Of a DNA stretch of 23,675 bases, positions 15,264-23,360 are shown piece by piece. The stretch is from Burkholderia sp. Its GTDB lineage: Bacteria > Pseudomonadota > Gammaproteobacteria > Burkholderiales > Burkholderiaceae. The stretch is from positions 1 to 23,675 of the forward strand of contig JASLEG010000148.1 in NCBI GenBank assembly GCA_030151225.1, given 5' to 3'. Positions within the stretch are counted from its first letter, which is position 1. Every line of letters starts with the position of its first letter. A program made the position numbers and the translations under genes. Under the pieces are notes generated by a model. That model worked only from the letters and a program-made list of their open reading frames with translations. It did not search any database and had not been told where the DNA came from.

Positions 15264-17282
15264 ATGAATCAGCCCAGGGCCATCGTCGTGCCCATCGCGC
15301 TGTCTTACCGCAACGCGGCCACGTTGACGTTGCCGCATTTCGTGCAAAGGGCGGAATACGGCCCGAAGAATGCGACACATTGTCCGCTGGTGAATGGCGA
15401 AGAGGCGTTCGGCGCCGTGTACCACGCGATTGCCAATGCGAAGCACAGTGTCGATCTGGTGTGCTGGGGCTTCCAGCCCTCCATGTATTTCAAGCGCGGT
15501 GTCGATGGGAAGGACAGCCTGCCGATTGGCGACTTGTTGCTCAATCGAGCACGAGAGGGGGCGAAGATTCGATTGCTGGTCTGGGGCGATACGTTTCACG
15601 TCGCCCAGTTCATGGAAAACATGATGCCTGGCGGGCGGTTTCCTACCTGGCCCGACAATCGAAGTCCGGCGCAATGCAACCTCGATGCGTGGTGGTACGC
15701 CATGGTGAAGGCGGACAAGAAGAACATGCACGGCGGCAAGGACCTGTTCGTCGATGCTGTGCCAGCCATGCGTATGCTGAATGGTGCGATACGGCAAGCC
15801 CTGCGAGCCACACGGGATCCCGCCTTCGACAACATCGAATTCGCCACACGCGATTTCGACATCAACGAACGTGCCGAGATCGCATGGCGGATCATCACGG
15901 AAGGCGAGTATGGCAAGCGCAGTCGCGCGGAGAAAAGGAGCAATGGTTTCGTGGCGGGCGCGACGCCGTCGCATCATCAAAAGATGGTGTTGGTGGATTA
16001 CGAATATCCGGAGCTGGCGACGGGATTCGTGATGGGACACAACACGCTGGACGAATATTGGGACACCAGCAAGCACAGCTACCTGCGCCGACTACCTCAA
16101 GAAGGGCGGAACGGATTCCTGCCGAGGCAGGACATTTCAGCGCGCGTGACGGGGCCGATTCTGATGGATCTGAACCGGAACTTCACCCAGGCCTGGGATG
16201 CGGCGACCGGGCAGCATCTGGAAAAGCAGCGGGAATCCGCCAGCGAGCCTTTGCTGCGTCGCGGCGAGCATGACATCGCTGTTCGAGCGCAGATTCTGCG
16301 CACGCAATCCCAGGTCGGCAAGACGGTGCGGGTGGCGGGTGTACCGGTGGCGAAGGCCGGTGTCAGGGATATCGAACGGCTTTACCTGCAAGCCATCAAC
16401 AACACGACGAACTTCGTCTACATCGAGAACCAGTATTTCCGCTTTCCGCCACTGGCCGAGAAACTGACGAACCTTGTCAAGGCATATCAGGCGGGCGGCC
16501 GCAAGGCACCGCTGTATCTGTTCGTGGTGACGAATTCGAGCGACGACGGCATCGGCAAGGGCACGCTGCCGACCTATCGCATGCTGGAGATGCTTGGGCG
16601 AGCCGACGTCATGCCGGGCGTGGCGAAACTGGAGCGGGCCGACGCACTGGAAAAGGAATACGAGGCGGCGGTCGAAACACAGAAACGGGCGGACCAGACT
16701 TATCAACGCGCGATGCGCGCGTCCGGCCTCGCGTTCTCGACGGCCCAATACGCGGTGAACAATCTGGCTGAATCGCAACGCGATGCCGTGATCGCAGCCC
16801 AGCGAGCGAGTGAACTGAAAGAGAAATGGGAAAAGGTGAAAACCGAGGATCCCGAAAAACTCAATATTCCGGGGCTCAAGGTTCACATCTGCACGCTCGT
16901 TCCGCCTGACACACCAAAAGGCCAGCCATGGGACGAGGTGTATATCCATTCGAAACTGATGATCGTCGACGACGTGTTCGTCACGCATGGCTCGGCGAAT
17001 CTCAACGTACGCAGCATGGAAGGCGACAGCGAGTTGAACATCATGCACGAGTGCGCGCAGGTGACGCAGGCACTTCGGGAGAAGCTGTGGAGGATGCATG
17101 CGGGTGAGCGAGGTGTCGGCACGAAGGACAAAAATGGCAGATTGAATGCTGTGGAGGTATTCGAAAGTTGGGGAGACTTGATGTTCAGAAACAAGAAGGC
17201 AAGGCAAGACGCGAGTCGATCTCCTTTTGCCTCCGTGATTGAATTCCATCGAGATGATCCCCTTCGATCCGATCTGGATTGA
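15264..17282 (+). CDS. tle5: Phospholipase D, probable type VI secretion effector of the Tle5 family
   Basis: This 672-residue protein has two phospholipase D HKD motifs: His238-x-Lys240-x4-Asp245 (SHHQKMVLVD) and His562-x-Lys564-x4-Asp569 (IHSKLMIVDD), followed by GSANLNVRSMEGDSE. There is no signal peptide. Large two-HKD enzymes with a charged insertion (about 440-540 here) and a Sel1-repeat lipoprotein encoded next door match the Tle5/PldA-PldB group. These are delivered by type VI secretion and hydrolyse membrane phospholipids of target cells. The next gene starts 3 bases after the stop and fits the immunity role. No vgrG, PAAR or tip gene is in the window. The ATG at 15264 (GGAAA 7 bases upstream) is preferred over an in-frame TTG ten codons earlier. 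Confidence 0.88.
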   Translation: MNQPRAIVVPIALSYRNAATLTLPHFVQRAEYGPKNATHCPLVNGEEAFGAVYHAIANAKHSVDLVCWGFQPSMYFKRGVDGKDSLPIGDLLLNRAREGAKIRLLVWGDTFHVAQFMENMMPGGRFPTWPDNRSPAQCNLDAWWYAMVKADKKNMHGGKDLFVDAVPAMRMLNGAIRQALRATRDPAFDNIEFATRDFDINERAEIAWRIITEGEYGKRSRAEKRSNGFVAGATPSHHQKMVLVDYEYPELATGFVMGHNTLDEYWDTSKHSYLRRLPQEGRNGFLPRQDISARVTGPILMDLNRNFTQAWDAATGQHLEKQRESASEPLLRRGEHDIAVRAQILRTQSQVGKTVRVAGVPVAKAGVRDIERLYLQAINNTTNFVYIENQYFRFPPLAEKLTNLVKAYQAGGRKAPLYLFVVTNSSDDGIGKGTLPTYRMLEMLGRADVMPGVAKLERADALEKEYEAAVETQKRADQTYQRAMRASGLAFSTAQYAVNNLAESQRDAVIAAQRASELKEKWEKVKTEDPEKLNIPGLKVHICTLVPPDTPKGQPWDEVYIHSKLMIVDDVFVTHGSANLNVRSMEGDSELNIMHECAQVTQALREKLWRMHAGERGVGTKDKNGRLNAVEVFESWGDLMFRNKKARQDASRSPFASVIEFHRDDPLRSDLD

Positions 17283-17285
17283 CTC

Positions 17286-18593
17286 ATGAAAAGTTTGATT
17301 TTTATTCTCATGTTCGTCAGTGCTATTTCAGCCTGTTCGAAGGAGCGCAATCTTCCCATGTCGACTGATCTCGATGGTATTCGGGCCAATCTGGAATTTG
17401 CTTGTGTTCACGAGGCAAGCAGGCTGCTGCCTGTCAACCCGGATGCGGACATCTTGTTCCGCTATGGACGATATCTCCAGACACGTGATGGGCCGAAGGA
17501 TTTCAACGAGGTGGCCCGCTTCTACAGAATTGCAGCCTCACACGGGCATTACAAAGCCAACCACAATCTACAGATCCTGATCTCGCACGGAATGGCAAAT
17601 TCTCCGAATGCGGCGAACGAGGCTGTCGATTGGGCCGGCCGGCTCGTCGACGATGGTGTTCCGATTGGTTATTACGATGTGGGATACTACTTGAAAACCG
17701 GATACGGTCTCGTCAAGAATAAAGAATTGGCGTTGAAGTTCATCAGAAAGGCCGCCGATCTCGGAAATCCAGCTGCACAATACTATGTGTCGGAGTTGCT
17801 GGCCCCGCATGACAAAGCTCCGGCCGTATCCATGGTCATGCTCAAGTGTGCAGCTGATCAAGGGAATGCTCGTGCTGCCTACGAATTGGGTATAGCTCTG
17901 AGGATGGATGGTAAATATCAGGATGCCGTGGTGGCATACCAAAAAGCGGTTGCCGCAGGGAGCAGTGTCGCCGGGATGGTTCTTCAGGACGCTTTTTTGT
18001 CTCCGCCTGAAAGCGACGAGCTGCGCTTTCTGAATTTGCCCAAGGATGCCGAGAGATCGAAGCGCTACGCATCAATCAGAGCCTTTCTCGGTTCGAATGA
18101 GCTGAGCAACCCCAAGGTTCCCGATATCGACCAGATCGTTCCATTGCCGCCAGCGAAGCTCCCACCGTGGGACGGCACGTTCGAGTGGGAGAAAAAGCGC
18201 GCCGAGGTGCCGTTGAAGCCGTCGGACGATCTGATCGCTCGCCTGGCGAAAGAGAAGGGTCTGGATCCTGCAACGGGGCTCCCGCTTTTGCCGGATGCCA
18301 AGGTTTCGTCAAACACGGGCGATGCACGCATGCCGCTCGGCACGACTGCGCGAACTGGTGAACGATGCCCCGAGAGTGGGGTTTGGTGTGCGTTGATCAG
18401 ATCCGATTTCGTAGCGAACAAGGTGCAATATTTCATCAAGGGTGATGAACTGCCGCTGCTGAATTTCTACAAACCACGCGTATTTGGAATTCTCGACCGT
18501 CTCGCAGGAGAGCGCCGGCGTACCGGAGCCTTCGTATGGAGGCTGGTTGCCTACGAGAGAGACATGACAAGACGGCGCTTGCTTATGTCGTGA
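17286..18593 (+). CDS. tli5: Sel1-repeat lipoprotein, probable immunity protein to the Tle5-like effector
   Basis: This 435-residue protein has a lipoprotein signal peptide with lipobox ISAC (Cys17). Ser at the next position favours the outer membrane, with the mature protein in the periplasm. Residues about 60-230 contain Sel1/TPR-like helical repeats (YYDVGYYLKTGYGL, LKFIRKAADLGNPAAQYYVS, GNARAAYELGIALRMDG, AVVAYQKAVAAGSSVA). The C-terminal part has a GERCPESGVWCALI plus FIKGDELPLL module of a kind often seen in immunity proteins of type VI effectors. Periplasmic Sel1-repeat proteins are the known partners of Tle5-type phospholipases. It follows the effector by 3 bases and shares its lower GC, so the pair was probably acquired together. 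Confidence 0.85.
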   Translation: MKSLIFILMFVSAISACSKERNLPMSTDLDGIRANLEFACVHEASRLLPVNPDADILFRYGRYLQTRDGPKDFNEVARFYRIAASHGHYKANHNLQILISHGMANSPNAANEAVDWAGRLVDDGVPIGYYDVGYYLKTGYGLVKNKELALKFIRKAADLGNPAAQYYVSELLAPHDKAPAVSMVMLKCAADQGNARAAYELGIALRMDGKYQDAVVAYQKAVAAGSSVAGMVLQDAFLSPPESDELRFLNLPKDAERSKRYASIRAFLGSNELSNPKVPDIDQIVPLPPAKLPPWDGTFEWEKKRAEVPLKPSDDLIARLAKEKGLDPATGLPLLPDAKVSSNTGDARMPLGTTARTGERCPESGVWCALIRSDFVANKVQYFIKGDELPLLNFYKPRVFGILDRLAGERRRTGAFVWRLVAYERDMTRRRLLMS

Positions 18594-18646
18594 CGTGCAT
18601 GTCGATACAGTTTGGACAGGTGTAGCGAAATCGTCGATCGCCGCAC

Positions 18647-18675
18647 AAAAAAAAGCCACGGATCGCTCCGTGGCT
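18647..18675 (-). terminator. Strong minus-strand intrinsic terminator with U8 tract
   Basis: A perfect 9-bp stem (AGCCACGGA 18654-18662 with TCCGTGGCT 18667-18675) has a TCGC loop. On the minus strand it is followed immediately by eight T (A18647-18654 on plus). On the plus strand the T run is short and displaced (CGCAATTTT), so it terminates leftward transcription best. No minus-strand protein gene ends here, which points to the small RNA listed next. Confidence 0.85.
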
Positions 18676-18767
18676 CGCAATTTTCCAGTCAAGAGGGGGG
18701 CATGACTGGAGGTCTGGCCGCCTCGCATCACCGGGTACCGGGGTGGCCGGAAGGTGATCACGAGACA
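18647..18767 (-). ncRNA. Predicted trans-acting small RNA with C-rich loop (about 120 nt)
   Basis: Three elements line up on the minus strand. First, a good sigma-70 promoter predicts a start near 18767. Second, there are two stem-loops: one with arms 18727-18732/18753-18758 and an inner CCGG/CCGG stem, the other a perfect 8-bp stem (18684-18691 with 18703-18710) whose 11-base loop reads TGCCCCCCTCT. Third, the U8 terminator above closes the RNA. No credible ORF exists on this strand here. A single-stranded C-rich loop is typical of small RNAs that pair with G-rich Shine-Dalgarno regions of target mRNAs. I do not recognise a known family by name. It lies between the immunity gene (convergent) and the znuD-like gene (divergent). 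Confidence 0.65.
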
Positions 18768-18773
18768 GTCCTC

Positions 18774-18802
18774 ATTCTTGTGGTGCGGCGCCGCAGAGTC
18801 AA
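18774..18802 (-). promoter_or_regulatory. Sigma-70 promoter of the predicted small RNA
   Basis: On the minus strand, -35 TTGACT (18797-18802, five of six) and -10 AAGAAT (18774-18779, four of six) are separated by exactly 17 bases. The start would be near 18767. The region from here to about 19000 shows no gene or other clear element. Confidence 0.55.
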
Positions 18803-19002
18803 TTTCGGGCAATTAAACGCGATTAGCGATGATTACGGAGTCTTGCCGGCGGCGGCCCGTTCGCGGCAGGACAATCCGCCGAAAGCCGCGCCCGACATGC
18901 CGCCTGCCACCTTCACGCCCCGCCCGCCGCGCCGCTTCGCGTTCCGACACGACATTTCCCGAGCTGACAGGATCTCTCCGGAGAGGCTTTCAAACGCCGT
19001 GC

Positions 19003-19030
19003 TTGATGTTACAAATTGAAATGATATAAC
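19003..19030 (+). promoter_or_regulatory. Promoter upstream of the znuD-like gene
   Basis: TTGATG (19003-19008) and TATAAC (19025-19030) are separated by 16 bases. The -10 lies inside a Zur-like box (19018-19035), as expected for zinc-dependent repression. The leader would run about 165 bases to the ATG and pass through a second Zur-like box. Confidence 0.5.
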
Positions 19031-19035
19031 ATAGC
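19018..19035 (+). promoter_or_regulatory. Zur-like box overlapping the -10 element
   Basis: GAAATGATATAACATAGC fits the ATGTTATAACAT-type core of Zur sites with few mismatches, and the arms ATG/CAT are symmetric. It covers the -10 of the predicted promoter. Confidence 0.55.
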
Positions 19036-19126
19036 GCACCCCTTGCTGTTGCTCCATCCGCTCCGCGTGCGCCGCCCGGCCTCGTCGCGTGCACGAGCCC
19101 GAATCGATACGGCCAGCCACGCGTGC

Positions 19127-19149
19127 GAAATGATACGTTATAACGTCTC
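19127..19149 (+). promoter_or_regulatory. Strong Zur-like box 55 bases before the znuD-like ATG
   Basis: This 23-base site begins GAAATGATACGTTATAAC and ends GTCTC. Lined up with the general gamma-proteobacterial Zur consensus, 17 of the 22 defined positions match. It contains the perfect palindrome ACGTTATAACGT (19135-19146) and shares the 11-mer GATACGTTATA with the box before the other TonB receptor. A second TATAAC (19139-19144) lies inside it and could serve as another -10, although no -35 is evident. Confidence 0.7.
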
Positions 19150-19203
19150 TGTCGGGTCGAAGGTCGCGCGGCTCCGAACCGTTTCACGACACCACCGTTC
19201 ACC

Positions 19204-21324
19204 ATGCGCGCCTCCGTCCGCCTGTCCTCCCTGTCCGCCATGCGCGGGCTTCCGCCCCTGACGCTGATGTTCGTCGCGAGCTTCGCGCACGCGCAGTCGG
19301 CCGCCACCTCGGTCACGGCGGCGACATCCGTACCCGCACCCGCTCCCGTCACCACGCCGAGCGCGACGCTGCCGCCGGTGTTCGTGACCGCGAACCCGAT
19401 CGGCGACGCCGAGCTGATCTCGCCCACGGCCTCGATCGGCGGCGACGCACTCGCGCTGCGCCGCGCCGATTCGCTCGGCGCGACGCTCGACGGCATCCCG
19501 GGCGTGTCCACCACGACCTACGGTCCGATGGTCGGCCGCCCGATCATCCGCGGCATGGACGGCGACCGCATCCGCCTGCTGCAGAACGGCGTGGCCGCGT
19601 TCGACGCGTCCTCGCTGTCCTATGACCACGCGGTGCCGCAGGATCCGCTCACGGTCGAGCGGGTCGAGATCGTGCGCGGGCCGGCCGCGCTGCTGTATGG
19701 CGGCAACGCGGTGGGCGGCGTGATCAACACGATCGACAACCGGATCCCGCGCGAAGCGATGAAGGGCGTGTCGGGCGCGGTGGACGCGAGCTACGGCGGC
19801 GCCAACGACGCGCGCGCCGGCGCGGCGATGGTGGAGGGCGGCGACGGCCGCTTCGCGTTCCACGTGGACGCCTTCGATCGCGAAACCAGCAAGCTGCGGA
19901 TTCCCGGCTACGCGCATTCGGATCGCCAGCGCGCGCTCGACGGCCCCGACGCGAGCGAGACCGACGGCAACATCCCGAACAGCGACGGCCGCTCGCACGG
20001 CGGCGCGGTGGGCGGCGCCTACACCTGGGCCGACGGCTACGCGGGCCTGTCGTACAGCGGCTTCGAATCGAACTACGGCTCGGTGGCCGAGGACGACGTG
20101 CGCCTGCGCATGCGCCAGCAGCATCTGGCCGCGTCCTCCGAGATCCGCAACATCGCGGGCCCGATCTCGCAGCTGAAGTTCGACTTCGGTTATACGGACT
20201 ACGAACACAAGGAAATCGACAACGGCGAGACCAGCACCACCTTCCGCAATCACGGCTACGACCTGCGCATCGAGGCGCGCCATCGCAAGCTCGGCCCGTT
20301 CGAGGGCGCGTTCGGCGTGCAGGCCTCGCAGAACACCTTCTCGGCGCTCGGCGACGAGGCGCTGGTGCCCACCACGCAGACCACCAACGTGGCGCTGTTC
20401 GGCCTCGAGGAATGGCAGGCCACCCAGGCGCTGAAGTTCAGCCTCGGCGGGCGCATCGAACACGTGAAGCTCGATCCGACCGCGGCCGGCAACGAACGCT
20501 TCGGCGATGCGAGCGCGCGCAGCTTCAACACCGGCAGCGTGTCGTTCGGCACGCTCTTCAAGCTCACGCCGGTGTGGTCGCTGGCCGGCAGCCTGTCGTA
20601 CACGGAGCGCGCGCCCACCTTCTACGAGCTCTACGCGAACGGCCCGCACGACGCGACCGGTCAGTACCTGATCGGCAATGCCGGCGCGCAGAAGGAGAAG
20701 GCCGTGTCGACCGATCTCTCGCTGCGCTACGCGAGCGGCCCGACCAAGGGCAGCATCGGCGTGTTCTACACGCGCTTCAGCAACTACCTGACCGAGTTCA
20801 ACACCGGCCGCCTGGTGGACGACGACGGCCAGCCCGTCGCGCCCGGCACCGACGACGCGCTGAACGAGGCCGTGTATCGCGGCGTGCGTGCCGAGTTCTA
20901 CGGTATCGAGTGGGAAGGCAAGTGGCGCGCGTTCCAGAAGGGCGCGCATCGTCTGGACTTCGAACTGAGCGGCGACTACACGCATGCGCGCAATGCCGAG
21001 ACCGGGGAGCCGCTGCCGCGCATCTCGCCGCTGCGCGCGACGCTCGCGGCCGATTACGGCTACGGCCCGTTCGGCGCGCGCGCCCAGCTCACGCACGCGT
21101 GGGCGCAGCACCGCGTGCCCGAGAACGATCTGGCGACCGACGGCTACACCTCGCTCGGCGTGGTGCTGACCTACCGCTTCCACGTGGGCGCCACGAACTG
21201 GCTCGCCTACTTGCGCGGCGAGAACCTGACGAACCAGGACATCCGCTACGCGAGCTCGGTGGTGCGCGACATCGCCCCCGAGGGCGGCCGCAGCGTGATG
21301 GTGGGCCTGCGCACCACGTTCTGA
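19204..21324 (+). CDS. znuD: ZnuD-like TonB-dependent zinc receptor
   Basis: This 706-residue outer-membrane receptor has a signal peptide (about 1-30, ending SFAHA before QS), a TonB-box-like LPPVFVTANP, and a plug domain with the hallmark run of the ZnuD family: GRPIIRGMDGDRIRLLQNG, FDASSLSYDHAVPQDPL, VERVEIVRGPAALLYGG and NAVGGVINTIDNRIP. A beta-barrel follows and ends in Phe (GLRTTF). In Neisseria, ZnuD imports zinc and is repressed by Zur. Two Zur-like boxes precede this gene, in agreement. Unlike Neisseria ZnuD, I see no His-rich loop in the barrel, so metal capture may differ. A second ATG 13 codons in would shorten the signal peptide but also fits. A small secreted protein gene follows on the same strand. 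Confidence 0.9.
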   Translation: MRASVRLSSLSAMRGLPPLTLMFVASFAHAQSAATSVTAATSVPAPAPVTTPSATLPPVFVTANPIGDAELISPTASIGGDALALRRADSLGATLDGIPGVSTTTYGPMVGRPIIRGMDGDRIRLLQNGVAAFDASSLSYDHAVPQDPLTVERVEIVRGPAALLYGGNAVGGVINTIDNRIPREAMKGVSGAVDASYGGANDARAGAAMVEGGDGRFAFHVDAFDRETSKLRIPGYAHSDRQRALDGPDASETDGNIPNSDGRSHGGAVGGAYTWADGYAGLSYSGFESNYGSVAEDDVRLRMRQQHLAASSEIRNIAGPISQLKFDFGYTDYEHKEIDNGETSTTFRNHGYDLRIEARHRKLGPFEGAFGVQASQNTFSALGDEALVPTTQTTNVALFGLEEWQATQALKFSLGGRIEHVKLDPTAAGNERFGDASARSFNTGSVSFGTLFKLTPVWSLAGSLSYTERAPTFYELYANGPHDATGQYLIGNAGAQKEKAVSTDLSLRYASGPTKGSIGVFYTRFSNYLTEFNTGRLVDDDGQPVAPGTDDALNEAVYRGVRAEFYGIEWEGKWRAFQKGAHRLDFELSGDYTHARNAETGEPLPRISPLRATLAADYGYGPFGARAQLTHAWAQHRVPENDLATDGYTSLGVVLTYRFHVGATNWLAYLRGENLTNQDIRYASSVVRDIAPEGGRSVMVGLRTTF

Positions 21325-21501
21325 GGTTCGCGCCGCCGCGCGTCGCGACGCGCGCGATTGGCGAGCGGCACCCGGAGTTCGGTAAGATGGCACGCGCCGA
21401 AAGCGGATCACGGCAGCGGCGCCCCGGCACGCGCGAGTCGTTTCGCATGCCGGGGGCGCCGGACACAAAGCATTCCGCCAAGTACATTCCGGGACAACAA
21501 C

Positions 21502-21930
21502 ATGAAGACACGATTCGCGCTGCACGCGGGCGTGGCCGCGGCGCTGCTCGGTGCCGCCGCCGGTGCCGCCGCCGCGCCGCTCTGCCATACCCAGACCCAG
21601 GGTGCGCACAAGACGAAGCTCTGCATCGAGCAGACGCCGTTCAAGCACGACTACTACACGATGTGGGTCGACGACACCCCGGTGTTCATGCTGCCCGACG
21701 ACTACGTCGAGAGCATCACGCTCACCCACACTGTGCCCGACGACGACAGCAACGAGTTCCCGCTCTCGAAGCAGGGCACGCGCACCGTCACGATCACGGG
21801 CGGCTGCCATCCGGTGACCGAGCAGCAGGGCAGCGGCAACGACGCCTCGAGCGTCGAGACCGGCCGCAGCTGTTCGTTCACGTGGGGCCAGCAGACGCTG
21901 GTGAAGGACCTGCGCTTCTCGTTCGAATAG
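21502..21930 (+). CDS. Small secreted four-cysteine protein of unknown function
   Basis: This 142-residue protein has a clear signal peptide (MKTRFALHAGVAAALLG..., cleaved near residue 25). The mature part of about 117 residues has four cysteines (28, 41, 102, 124), suiting two disulfides in the periplasm or outside the cell. It is mostly beta-like and acidic, with several His (29, 36, 49, 76, 103). I do not recognise the family. The ATG at 21502 is chosen because it gives the signal peptide; the frame is open upstream without meaning. It lies 177 bases after the znuD-like gene on the same strand, with no terminator that I can see between them, and ends in a strong terminator. A zinc-linked role is possible from context only. 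Confidence 0.8.
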   Translation: MKTRFALHAGVAAALLGAAAGAAAAPLCHTQTQGAHKTKLCIEQTPFKHDYYTMWVDDTPVFMLPDDYVESITLTHTVPDDDSNEFPLSKQGTRTVTITGGCHPVTEQQGSGNDASSVETGRSCSFTWGQQTLVKDLRFSFE

Positions 21931-21954
21931 GCGAACGAGCGGGCCGGCAAGACA

Positions 21955-21998
21955 AACGGCGCGCGGACCGCTCCCTGGGGAGCGATCCGCGCGCCGTT
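21955..21998. terminator. Large bidirectional-type terminator hairpin
   Basis: A 13-bp stem (21955-21967 with 21986-21998), then a 2x2 internal loop, then a 6-bp stem (21970-21975 with 21978-21983) capped by a 2-base loop. It lies between the convergent secreted-protein gene and the AI-2E transporter gene. T tracts are short on both sides. Confidence 0.75.
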
Positions 21999-22036
21999 CT
22001 TCATGGCATGCGCGGTGGCCGCGAGCGGGCCCGACC

Positions 22037-23092
22037 TCAGCCGTTGCCCTCGTCGGCGCGCGAGAAGATGTCCCAGCTCGCCATGAACAGCGCGGCCACC
22101 AGCGGGCCGATCACGAAGCCGTTGATACCGAACAGCGCCATGCCGCCGAGCGTGGAGATCAGCACGACCCAGTCGGGCATCTTGGTGTCCTTGCCCACCA
22201 GGATCGGGCGCAGCAGGTTGTCCACGAGGCCGATCACGCCGACGCAGAACACCACCAGGATCGCGCACTTCCAGATCTGGCCCGTCACCGCGAAGTAGAG
22301 CGCGGCCGGCCCCCACACGAGGCTCGCCCCGATCGCGGGCAGCAGCGACAGGAAGGCCATCAGCGCGCCCCACAGCAGCACGCCTTCGATGCCGAGGATC
22401 CAGAAGATCAGGCCGCCGAGCGCGCCCTGCACGATCGCCACGGCGATGTTGCCCTTCACGGTGGCGCGCACGACGGTGGTGAACTTGGTCAGCAGCAGCT
22501 GCTTGTGGTCCTCGTCGAGCGGCAGCGCGCGTCGCACGCGGCGGCCGATCTCGCCGCCGTCACGCAGCAGGAAGAACACCAGGTACAGCATGATGCCGAA
22601 GCTGATGATGAACTGGAACGTGTTCTGGCCGATGCTGAATGCCTGCGCGGCCACGAACTGGCTGATCGCGGCGGCGCCGTCGGTCAGCTTCCTCTGGATG
22701 CCGGCGATGTCGGTCAGGCCGTAGCTGTGCAGGACGCGCTGCAGCGAGGTGGGCAGCGCGTGCACGGCCTCCTGGAACCAGCCCGTCATGTTCGGTTGCG
22801 CGGCCTTGATCTGCTGGTAGGCGAATGCGATTTCCTGCACCAGCGTGCCGGCCACGAAGCTCAGCGGCAGGATCACGATCAGGATGATCAGCGACAGCGT
22901 GACGAGCGCGGCCAGATTGCGGCGTTTGCCGAAATGCGCGGCGAGCCAGCGCTGCACGGGCAGGAACAGGATCGCCAGAATCGCGCCCCAGAAGATCGCG
23001 CCGAAGAACGGCATGAGGATCCAGCCAAAGCCGATCGTGACGATCGCCAGCAGCAGGTGGAAGAATTTTTGGTGGTCTTTCGCGCTTTCCAT
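22037..23092 (-). CDS. AI-2E family (TqsA/PerM-like) membrane transporter
   Basis: This 351-residue inner-membrane protein has about eight hydrophobic segments: paired N-terminal helices (IVTIGFGWILMPFFGAIFWG), a third near LVTLSLIILIVILPLSF, a soluble middle domain (about 90-150), and a C-terminal cluster including GALMAFLSLLPAIGASLVWG and VDNLLRPILVG. The LLPAIG and DNLLRPxxVG motifs are characteristic of the AI-2E transporter superfamily. Members are linked to autoinducer-2 export, Na+/H+ exchange or other efflux, so the substrate is open. The ATG at 23092 begins at the family N-terminus; earlier in-frame starts are TTG and would add a non-homologous tail. Its Shine-Dalgarno is unclear. 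It stands alone between two terminators. Confidence 0.9.
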   Translation of the reverse strand: MESAKDHQKFFHLLLAIVTIGFGWILMPFFGAIFWGAILAILFLPVQRWLAAHFGKRRNLAALVTLSLIILIVILPLSFVAGTLVQEIAFAYQQIKAAQPNMTGWFQEAVHALPTSLQRVLHSYGLTDIAGIQRKLTDGAAAISQFVAAQAFSIGQNTFQFIISFGIMLYLVFFLLRDGGEIGRRVRRALPLDEDHKQLLLTKFTTVVRATVKGNIAVAIVQGALGGLIFWILGIEGVLLWGALMAFLSLLPAIGASLVWGPAALYFAVTGQIWKCAILVVFCVGVIGLVDNLLRPILVGKDTKMPDWVVLISTLGGMALFGINGFVIGPLVAALFMASWDIFSRADEGNG

Positions 23093-23278
23093 GGAGGACT
23101 CGGAACGCTTGTGATGAATGGAATGCGCGGTCGCGGCGTGCCGCGTCGACGCTGGCCTGGGTGCGGATTCGGAATCCCGCGAGTATGCCTGCAACTGCCG
23201 GACGCGGATAGCGCGCGCCGCACGGTGCGCCGTTTCGCCGTCGCGTCACGCGCCGGCGCATTGCAGTGTCCGTGCACG

Positions 23279-23306
23279 AAAAAACGCCGCGGCGTGTGCC
23301 GCGGCG
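23279..23306 (-). terminator. Rho-independent terminator of the YSC84-type gene
   Basis: A perfect 8-bp GC stem (23285-23292 with 23299-23306), 6-base loop, followed on the minus strand by six T (A23279-23284 on plus). It sits about 55 bases after the YSC84-type stop. The remainder of 23093-23278 shows no gene. Confidence 0.88.
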
Positions 23307-23360
23307 CTTGGCCGGCAGGCGGACGGGCCGCCTGCCTCGAGCGGGTCGCGAACGACGCGC

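Noticed and set aside
18654..18675. Terminator of the Sel1-repeat immunity gene (plus strand)
   Set aside because: On the plus strand the stem is followed by CGCAATTTT, a poor U tract, while on the minus strand eight T follow directly. It may act weakly in the plus direction.
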